A stretch of DNA of 64,000 bases from Paratinospora sagittata (Eukaryota > Streptophyta > Magnoliopsida > Ranunculales > Menispermaceae). The translations under genes were made by a program, and so were the position numbers. Each line of letters starts with the position of its first letter. The first letter of the stretch is position 1. The DNA is taken from the NCBI GenBank assembly GCA_035771175.1, contig CM069613.1, forward strand, positions 469,501-533,500. The letters are read 5' to 3'. Below, piece after piece: positions 1 through 27,740 of the stretch. The notes beneath the pieces are model-generated. The model searched no databases. It had not been told where the DNA came from and saw nothing but the letters and a program-made list of their open reading frames with translations.

Positions 1-80
1 TGCTTTAATTTTTGAGATATTTCTGTTTTAAGCTAAAACAAAAAAAACAGAGATATTTCTGTTTTATTCTTACTATCTTA

Positions 81-118
<38 letters not shown>

Positions 119-127
119 ATGTATGTA
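81..127. repeat. GT/AT dinucleotide microsatellite
   Basis: A run of about fifteen AT units flanked by short GT runs lies directly upstream of the first MIR395-like hairpin. It is low complexity with no coding meaning, and its length is likely to vary between individuals. Confidence 0.9.
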
Positions 128-147
128 TGAGCAGGGCTACGGAGGAA

Positions 148-258
148 GGGCATGTTTGGTGTTACCTAGAGTTCCTCCCGCCACTTCAGTACTGTAATGA
201 GTCTTTGATGGTATTCTTTACTGAAGGGTTTGGAGGGACTTTAGGTGCCACTGAACAG
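148..258 (+). ncRNA. MIR395: MIR395-like microRNA precursor hairpin (intact)
   Basis: The sequence folds on itself. The 5' arm (about 154-187, containing agagttcctccc and cacttcagta) pairs with the 3' arm (about 220-252) over roughly 32 positions with a few mismatches and one G:U, leaving a loop of about 25-30 nt. The 3' arm at 221-241 starts ctgaagggtttggagg. This matches the miR395 family, whose mature form begins CTGAAGTGTTTGGGGG and lies on the 3' arm of a compact hairpin. I count four differences from the commonest 21-mer, at positions 7, 14, 17 and 21. In plants miR395 is induced by sulfate starvation and targets ATP sulfurylase and a SULTR2-type sulfate transporter. Family MIR genes often sit in tandem clusters, which fits the second copy downstream. 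The family call rests on arm, spacing and sequence; expression cannot be judged from DNA. Confidence 0.8.
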
Positions 259-784
259 ATGATACATTATTACATTAGCAAGGCAGAAACATTTGGTAAA
301 GATTATATAACTAGACTCTTTTAAGCATTTTTATTTTTATTTTATTTTTTTTCAATTTTTGCCCTCTCAGTCTCGTGGGAGTAGATTAAACTTTTTTGTG
401 CTTCCTTTAATCAATAAAACACTGTTGTGGATATGAGAAAAAATAAACATTTTGCAAAGAAATTCATCAAGAAAAGAAAAACTTCTTAAACATTTTACCT
501 CAGACCCTGATACTCAGATCAACTTGGGCTTGTCTAATACACAACTCCACGGTGATATAAATGACTCGGGTTCTTAAGCACACTTTTCGAATGCACTTCC
601 AAAAGTTTTCCAAAATTAAAGCATTACTATTTCACAGTAACCTATCTTATAGTATACCATTTTTGTTTAACCAAAAGAGTTGGGAGGCACCAAGAGTTCC
701 CCCAACACACTTCAGCAAATTAAGCAAGAAACATATAGATATATTCATGCTACATGAACCATGCACGTATATCATCATTCTTTT

Positions 785-965
785 GATACCAGAACATCAT
801 CATGATCCTCCTAGTGTGGTGGATTCTGGGCATGTTCTTGCTATTGGTAGGCGGGAACTTGGTGGAACAAAAGCTAATCTGGTGGGGGTGCATAACGAAG
901 CTCCTAATGACAAGGATGAATCGCTTGGGAGGATGGATATTGTTGATGGAGGGTTCTCCTCTTAA
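785..965 (+). pseudogene. remnant of LINE ORF1 C-terminus
   Basis: Between the upstream duplication and ORF2 there is an open frame ending with a TAA at 963-965. It encodes a hydrophilic, Gly- and Asp-rich tail of about 59 residues. Its position just before ORF2 and its composition fit the C-terminal linker of a plant L1 ORF1 (gag-like) protein. The zinc-knuckle region would lie further 5' and is missing because of truncation. A weak assignment based on position. Confidence 0.4.
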
Positions 966-1027
966 AGCCGTGCTTGTCAATTTTTTGGACTTCGGTAGGG
1001 GTGGGTAGCCTATTTTATCTTGTTTTT

Positions 1028-4000
1028 ATGGATTTTATGATCTGGAATTGTCAAGGGGCGGCTTCGAAGGAGTTTCACCGTTCCCTGAAAGACCTGCTTA
1101 AGATGCATAAACCAGGCATATTGGGGTTGTTAGAGCCCAAAGTGAGTGGATCTCAGGCAAATTTTCTCTGTAAAAAGCTGGGTTTTGATGAATGGGTCCG
1201 GGTAGAATCATTGGGTTTCAGTGGTGGTATTTGGGTGTTCTGGCATAGTTCTTGTCAAATAAATATTATTGCTACTCATCCCCAGTTTATCCATATGAGG
1301 GTTCGGGATAGTAGTATGCATCAGTGGTTGTTATCTGTTGTTTATGGTAGTCCTACAGCCAGTCTGAAGAAGCTGTTATGGAGGGATCTTAATAAGAATG
1401 TTTTTGATATGAATGAGCCTTGGATTATTGCGGGTGATTTTAATGCGGTGGTATGTTCCGAAGAAGTTAGTAGTGGGAATGTTGTGGCTCATCATGGCAG
1501 CTCTGGTTTCGGGGATTGGATTTTTGATCATGATTTGCTGGACATGGGATTTTCCGGACAAGCCTATACTTGGAGTAGGGGTATAGGGGATCCGTTTAAG
1601 GGAGCTCGCCTGGATAGAGTTTTATGTTATTTAGCTTGGAGGCATATGTTTGAGGACGCTAGAGTGATTCACCTCCCTAAACATCACTCCGACCATGCTC
1701 CTATCTTGGTTCGTTTAAAGGGTTCAAGTGCCACTGTGAGGCCAATGCAGTTTAAATTTCAGGCAGCTTGGCTGACTCATCCGGGATTTTACAATGTCAT
1801 CAAGGAGAATTGGAGTCGTGACCGATCTTTGGATACAAATAATCGGCATATAGCCTCGGTTCTTACTTCATGGAATAGTACCGAGTTTGGGTGTATTTCT
1901 AGGAGGAAGAAGAGGCTCTGGGCGAGACTTGCAGGCATTCAACTTGTCTTATCTAATCACCCTACACACCGTATTCATCTTTTGGAGTCTAAGCTTAAGA
2001 AGGAGCTGGACCTTGTTCTGTATCAAGAAGAACTTTCGTGGTTTCAGAAATCTAGAGCCGACTGGATCCTTTCGGGTGACCGCAATACCAAGTTCTATCA
2101 CGCTACTACAGTCATTCGTCGGAGTAGGAATGTCATTGAGAGGTTAAAAGGTGCAGATGGAAATTGGGTTTCAGATTCAGCTCAGTTAAAGCATCTAATT
2201 CAAGATTTTTATACCAGGTTATTTTCAAAAGAACCTTGCGGGGATATGTCTGATTTTCCTAAAGGGGGTTTTCCAATTCTAGATGGTGCTGTCATGGCAA
2301 GGATTCATCAGCCCTTTGAGATTGAAGAGATTCGTCAGGCTTTATTTGATATGGCTCCCTTCAAAGCGCCAGGCCCGGATGGTATTCATGCAGGTTTTTA
2401 TCAACGCCTCTGGCCTACAGTGGGGCCTTCTGTCTACAAGTTTGTTCAAGACTTTTGGGTGTCAGGAAAGCTTCCAGAGGGGATCAATGATACTTTGTTG
2501 GTATTAGTACCGAAGGTTCAACATCTTGAATTATTGACCCAGCTTAGACCTATAAGTCTTTGCAACGTGGGCTATAAACTGATTACAAAAGCTATGACAA
2601 ATAGGCTAAAGATGATCCTCCCTAGTCTTGTTTCTCCCAACCAAAGCAGCTTTGTTCCTGGTCGCCAAATTACAGATAATGTCATTGTGTATCAAGAAGT
2701 CCTTCATTCAATGAGAACTAAGAAGAGTGGTGTATCTCATATGGCAATTAAGATTGATCTTGAAAAGGCCTATGATCGATTATCTTGGGATTTTATCGAA
2801 GACTCGTTGAAGGAGATTGGTCTTGGTGATGGGTGGATCCGAAACGTGATGCATTGTGTCTCTTCCTCTAGGATGTCGATTGTCTGGAATGGGGATCTTT
2901 TGGATTGTTTCTCTCCTGAGCGCGGAGTTCGGCAAGGGGATGCAATTTTGCCTTATCTTTTTGTTCTGTGTATTGAAAGATTGGGTCATTTGATTAATGG
3001 GGCAGTGGAGCGAAAGGAATGGAAACCCATACAGCTTTCTCGTTATGGTCCTTCTATCTCCCACCTTTTCTTTGCAGATGATATGGTTTTGTTTGCGGAA
3101 GCTTCTACAGAGCAGATAAAGGTTATTATGAAGTGCCTGGATTTATTTTGTGCGTGCTCGGGCCAAAGAGTTAACTACCAGAAATCTCATATATTTGTAT
3201 CTCACAATGTGGAGCTTGCGGTGGCTCAAGACATATCTACTATCTCTGGTATTCCCCTTACGGACAACTTGGGTCGGTATCTTGGTGCTCCCTCCATTCA
3301 TGGGAGGGTCCGACCTGCTGACTTTCAGTACATCATTGAGAGAGTGACTACTCGATTGGAGGGGTGGAAAAAAAAATTCTTGTCCTTTGCGGGTAGATTG
3401 GTTCTAGTTAAATCGGTGCTTAACTCTATTCCCATGTACATCATGCAGACTATGGTGTTACCAATAGGGGTGTGTAATACCATTGATAAATTAGTTCGAC
3501 GTTTTCTATGGGGAGGGTCTAATGAGAAGCAGGGCGTCAACCTCATTAAGTGGGAAATCATCATCAAACCTATGAAGGACGGTGGTCTTGGCATTAAGAG
3601 TATGGCTTATATGAACTTGGCTTTTTTGGCCAAATTGGGATGGAGACTAATTACAGATAAGAATAGCTTTTGGGCCAGAGTTGTTTCCATGAAGTATCTG
3701 CATCGGGAAGCTACTATTGATAGGTTGCAGCCTAAGAATGGGGCTTCCAATGCGTGGCGGGGCATTGTTAAAGCCTCGCCTATTTTACGTAGCGGAGTGC
3801 GGGCTCTAGTTCGTAATGGTAAGGACACTCTTTTTTGGCTTGATACATGGGTAGGTGAGGTGGCCTTAATCAATATGAAAATGCGGGATTTGAGTTTGGT
3901 GGAGATGTATAGGCCTGTCTCAAGCTATTGGGTGAAGGGCTCAGGGTGGGACTGGAATGCTCTATCAGGTTTTCTCCCTTTTGAGGTTGAAAATAAACTT

Positions 4001-5155
4001 GCTGCTGTGCTCTTATGGGATGAAGAGGAGGTTGCAGATGGTATATGTTGGGGAGCTTCTAAGAGTGGCATATTAACGGTGACCTCTGCTTATACTATTT
4101 CTACTGGCACTCTTATGGGAGATCCTAATTCCCTTTGGAGGATGATTTGGAAGCTTAAAGCTCCTCAAAGATGCAAGACTTTTTTGTGGATGGTTGCGCA
4201 TCGAAAGATCATGTGCAATGCTGAGCGGATGAAAAGGGGTTTTACCATGGCATCTGACTGTATTGAATGTGTGGGATGTATCGAGGATGTTGATCATATT
4301 TTTCGAAATTGCTCTAGAGCCGTGCAATTATGGAAGCGTCTATTGCAGCCAGTTGAGTATAATCTTCAGAGCAATTTGGATTTCCAAAGCTGGCTTGCTC
4401 ATAATCTTGCTGGCGTTAATGATTGTAATGTTGACTATGACTGGGCTTCCTACTTTACAGTTGCCGTGTGGGCTCTTTGGAAATGGAGGAATGATTTAGT
4501 ATTTCGTAATCTTCATTTTCACTTCGAGTATAGCATGGCTTGGCTTAAAGGGAAAGTGGCTGAAATCATTCATGCTTTTCAAGCCAAAGTGGCGGTCCAT
4601 GATGATGGACTGATAGAGAGGGTGAAGATGGTAGGCTGGTGTGCTCCCAACCATGGTTGGACTAAGCTTAATACTGATGGATGTCTTAAGAATGCTTCAT
4701 CGCGAGCAGGGGGTGGCGGTCTTCTCCGTGACTATCGTGGTATGTGGTTGAGGGGGTTTGTGGCTAATATTGGTTCTTGTACTGCAACTGAAGCTGAATT
4801 ATGGGCTGTTGTTCATGGCTTACGTCTTGCTTGGGAGGAGGGCCATCGTTCTATAGTTTTCGAAACAGATTCAGCTATGGTGGCTGGTTGGTTAAAAGGC
4901 AACAGTATGACGCAGCTTAGCCTTTCCAACTTGGTAAATGAGTGTAGAAGACTCCTTCAGAGAGATTGGATAGTTCAAGTTGAACACATTTACAGAGAAG
5001 GTAATAGAGCAGCAGACTATTTGGCTACTGAGGCTTTGAAGTTCAATCGGGGAGTGTGTATCATGTCTTCCCCTCCCCGTGGGTTATTCAATATTTTGAG
5101 GGAAGATGCAACTGGGGTTACTTGGCCTAGGAGAGTTCGAGATGTAGTGTGCTAG
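1028..5155 (+). CDS. LINE ORF2: endonuclease, reverse transcriptase, RNase H
   Basis: The first ATG, at 1028, opens with the exonuclease-endonuclease-phosphatase motif WNCQG and gives 1,375 residues; the frame is open from 974 but begins there with TTG. Domains in order are: APE-type endonuclease (WNCQG, LLEPK, GDFNAV, HHSDHAPIL, about residues 1-230); reverse transcriptase (KAPGPDGIHAGFYQ, LRPISLCN, PGRQITDNV, IDLEKAYDRL, FADDMVLF, about 440-750); a zf-RVT zinc-binding region (WKLKAPQRCKTFLW ... HIFRNC, about 1010-1100); and an RNase H domain (NTDGCLKN, ATEAELWAV, FETDSA, NRAADYLA, about 1215-1340) with all four acidic catalytic positions present. One oddity is the RT motif usually written RQGDPLSPYLF, which reads RQGDAILPYLF here. 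The frame is otherwise unbroken, so the protein could be made, although activity is unproven. Confidence 0.92.
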   Translation: MDFMIWNCQGAASKEFHRSLKDLLKMHKPGILGLLEPKVSGSQANFLCKKLGFDEWVRVESLGFSGGIWVFWHSSCQINIIATHPQFIHMRVRDSSMHQWLLSVVYGSPTASLKKLLWRDLNKNVFDMNEPWIIAGDFNAVVCSEEVSSGNVVAHHGSSGFGDWIFDHDLLDMGFSGQAYTWSRGIGDPFKGARLDRVLCYLAWRHMFEDARVIHLPKHHSDHAPILVRLKGSSATVRPMQFKFQAAWLTHPGFYNVIKENWSRDRSLDTNNRHIASVLTSWNSTEFGCISRRKKRLWARLAGIQLVLSNHPTHRIHLLESKLKKELDLVLYQEELSWFQKSRADWILSGDRNTKFYHATTVIRRSRNVIERLKGADGNWVSDSAQLKHLIQDFYTRLFSKEPCGDMSDFPKGGFPILDGAVMARIHQPFEIEEIRQALFDMAPFKAPGPDGIHAGFYQRLWPTVGPSVYKFVQDFWVSGKLPEGINDTLLVLVPKVQHLELLTQLRPISLCNVGYKLITKAMTNRLKMILPSLVSPNQSSFVPGRQITDNVIVYQEVLHSMRTKKSGVSHMAIKIDLEKAYDRLSWDFIEDSLKEIGLGDGWIRNVMHCVSSSRMSIVWNGDLLDCFSPERGVRQGDAILPYLFVLCIERLGHLINGAVERKEWKPIQLSRYGPSISHLFFADDMVLFAEASTEQIKVIMKCLDLFCACSGQRVNYQKSHIFVSHNVELAVAQDISTISGIPLTDNLGRYLGAPSIHGRVRPADFQYIIERVTTRLEGWKKKFLSFAGRLVLVKSVLNSIPMYIMQTMVLPIGVCNTIDKLVRRFLWGGSNEKQGVNLIKWEIIIKPMKDGGLGIKSMAYMNLAFLAKLGWRLITDKNSFWARVVSMKYLHREATIDRLQPKNGASNAWRGIVKASPILRSGVRALVRNGKDTLFWLDTWVGEVALINMKMRDLSLVEMYRPVSSYWVKGSGWDWNALSGFLPFEVENKLAAVLLWDEEEVADGICWGASKSGILTVTSAYTISTGTLMGDPNSLWRMIWKLKAPQRCKTFLWMVAHRKIMCNAERMKRGFTMASDCIECVGCIEDVDHIFRNCSRAVQLWKRLLQPVEYNLQSNLDFQSWLAHNLAGVNDCNVDYDWASYFTVAVWALWKWRNDLVFRNLHFHFEYSMAWLKGKVAEIIHAFQAKVAVHDDGLIERVKMVGWCAPNHGWTKLNTDGCLKNASSRAGGGGLLRDYRGMWLRGFVANIGSCTATEAELWAVVHGLRLAWEEGHRSIVFETDSAMVAGWLKGNSMTQLSLSNLVNECRRLLQRDWIVQVEHIYREGNRAADYLATEALKFNRGVCIMSSPPRGLFNILREDATGVTWPRRVRDVVC

Positions 5156-5254
5156 TTGTTCTTGCTGGGTATTCCCCCTCTTTTCCTTTCCAAAAAAAAA
5201 TCATTCTTTCTGCTCACAACTGAAGTGAATGAGGGAACTCTTGGGGACGCCAAA

Positions 5255-6101
5255 CCTACCTGCAATTTCTTCCTTTTGTCTCTTGCCTTGCTTTCTTTAC
5301 AGTGCCATATATATATATATATATATATCTAAGTCATCACTTAAAGCACCTCACTATTTCCTTATTCATATTTAATTTCCACTATGTTCATTGAACCTAG
5401 ACACTCTCGATCTCTTGACATTTTAAGTTGGTGATCAATGTACTTTACTGGCTCTTGGCTCTCTTTTGTATCCCTAAAAAAAAAGGTCTTCCCTTAAGTC
5501 TCATTCAATTGTAATAAAAAATGGTAAGTCAAGATCTTTCACAACACGAAATCAAACCCCATATATAGATATAGCGAATTTGCAGACACTTATATTCAGC
5601 ATGACGAATGTAATGCGTGTATTGTTCACATATAGGTTCCAAATATGATAAATAGCAAAAAAATTACCTTAATCATGAATTCCACAAAAGGCTTTTCATT
5701 CCCCTCAAAAAAAAAAAAAAAAAAAAAAATTATGTACATGTAGAGTATACATATAGCTTTTAATTGATTTTTAATGTAAAGATTTTTAAACATTTGGTTG
5801 AAGAATTATTTGTACAGGGCATCACGGGGTTCTCTCACCTTTGTAATATTTATTTATTTATATATTGGGATCAGGCTGATGAGCGGTTTTGATGGTATAA
5901 TGTGATAGGCGTGAGGAGCATGTGAACACAACTCGGGCCCGTGCAAGTAAGAATCACGATAAAGCCCTTAGTCTGTATCGATTCAAATTTCAAAATGTCC
6001 AAATGCGCCCGTTGGGTTCTATTGACTAGCAAGAAGAGAGGGTGAGTGAAATCAGAAGAAGAAGAAGGGCTCGAATTGCGATTTTTCGTCTGAATCCGTG
6101 A
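5255..6101 (+). other. intergenic region and 5' leader of the S-acyltransferase gene
   Basis: No ORF or RNA gene is recognisable. The stretch contains an AT microsatellite at 5307-5328 and a poly(A) tract of about 23 nt at 5707-5729, and ends in the untranslated leader and promoter of the downstream gene. I see no reliable TATA box. Confidence 0.5.
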
Positions 6102-26603
<20,502 letters not shown>

Positions 26604-27417
26604 TAGGCATTCATTTTCGATTATAGTTTTGTATTCTCAGCCTCTGAGAATTGTTACTTATTAGACTTTGTTTATTCGCATTCTTTGTTGTTCATCTTCC
26701 CTCTTTGTTTATGAAGAAAAGGTAATTCAGGTTTCTGTATCTTGTAAATTATTTTTTTCAAGAGTCAAATGAAACTGAGTTGTATATGATTGATTGGTTT
26801 AAGGCTGGTTTTCTTGATTGACTAGTTGCATAAGCTCTACTAGTGTAGCTCGGAATTTTAAAAAAAAATATATCTATATTTTTAATTTCTGATTTATAAA
26901 ATCATTTTGTTTTGGTTCTAGTATCTTAGATTCGGCTTTTTATTGTGACTGAAACATTCTTATATACCTAAATCTAATATTGCAGATTCTTAAAAACCAT
27001 AAAACATATAAGTTCTTGGCCCTTTCACTTGCTAGCATTTTTTTTAAAGGGGAGTTTTCTTCGTGTACGTTCTCTTAAAATTTAAACAGGCTACATTTCT
27101 TGTATGTGTCTATATACAAAGTGAATTAACTAATGCTTCCCTGATATCAAAAATAATATTTATAATATATATTACTTTTATATATTATTAAGTTGTCTCG
27201 AAATATGTATTGATACTTAATTGAAAACAAACCAATGGTTTCACTTTTAACATTTTTCATATGGGTTCTGTATGAGTGCAGCAAAACAATGATTTGTGTT
27301 ATGATTAAGCCATTTTTTTAAAATAATTTTTGCCTGATTAAATGCTGTTCTAATTGAAGTATATTTAAAATTATATTTTTAAATATTTTAATGGATACGT
27401 TTTCCTAATGCCACATG
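26604..27417. other. intergenic: 3' end of the S-acyltransferase gene to the next promoter
   Basis: This AT-rich stretch holds the 3' untranslated region of the upstream gene and the upstream promoter region of the L7Ae-domain gene. No ORF, RNA gene or clear transposon is seen. Confidence 0.5.
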
Positions 27418-27427
27418 GTATAAAAAA
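27418..27427 (+). promoter_or_regulatory. candidate TATA box of the L7Ae-domain gene
   Basis: The sequence gtataaaaaa lies about 320 bp before the start codon at 27741 and just before a pyrimidine-rich, less AT-biased stretch that looks like a 5' leader. The position is plausible but no transcription start is known. Confidence 0.4.
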
Positions 27428-27740
27428 CCGACCCAACCACCGCAAATCGCAATCGGAGGAACCAAATCGCGGCGCACTTCTTCGGTTCTTCCTCTCTTCT
27501 TCGTTTTTTTTTTTTTTTCCTCTTCTGCGATTCTTCTTCGTCTCTCTTCTCTTCTTCTCCTTCATTCTAATTCTTCATCTCTACTGTTTTTTTGGGTTCC
27601 AATAACTACACGCGGAGTAGTTGTGTGGAAAACGACGGTTTGTGTGTAAGAAGCAAAGTATGCGTAGCAAAGGGGTTTACAGAAGATAGCAAGGATAAGC
27701 AAAAGAGAAAAAGAGAGAATCTGAGTTCGATTTTTCAGCC

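Larger units (their letters stand above)
785..5200 (+). mobile_element. L1-type LINE, 5'-truncated, with target-site duplication
   Basis: A non-LTR retrotransposon of 4.4 kb is bounded by a 10-bp duplication, atcattcttt, at 774-783 and 5200-5209. It ends in a short A tract at 5192-5200 about 40 nt after the ORF2 stop, as expected of target-primed reverse transcription. The 5' end is truncated inside what looks like the tail of ORF1. ORF2 is complete. The clean duplication and uninterrupted 4.1 kb reading frame suggest a young insertion. Confidence 0.88.
681..5254 (+). ncRNA. MIR395: MIR395-like hairpin split in its loop by a LINE
   Basis: Two arms of a second MIR395-like hairpin lie 4.4 kb apart. 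The 5' arm at about 684-714 contains ccaagagttccc and cacttcag. The 3' arm at about 5217-5251 contains ctgaagtg, ggaactcttgg and the candidate mature position 5220-5240. That 21-mer differs from the common miR395 sequence at three central positions (9, 10 and 12). The arms pair over about 25 nt with one bulge. Dropping the LINE and one copy of its target duplication brings them within about 85 nt of each other, a normal miR395 spacing. The insertion lies in the loop, so both arms are intact, but a precursor with a 4.4 kb loop is unlikely to be processed. This is best read as a recently disabled MIR395 copy. Confidence 0.75.
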
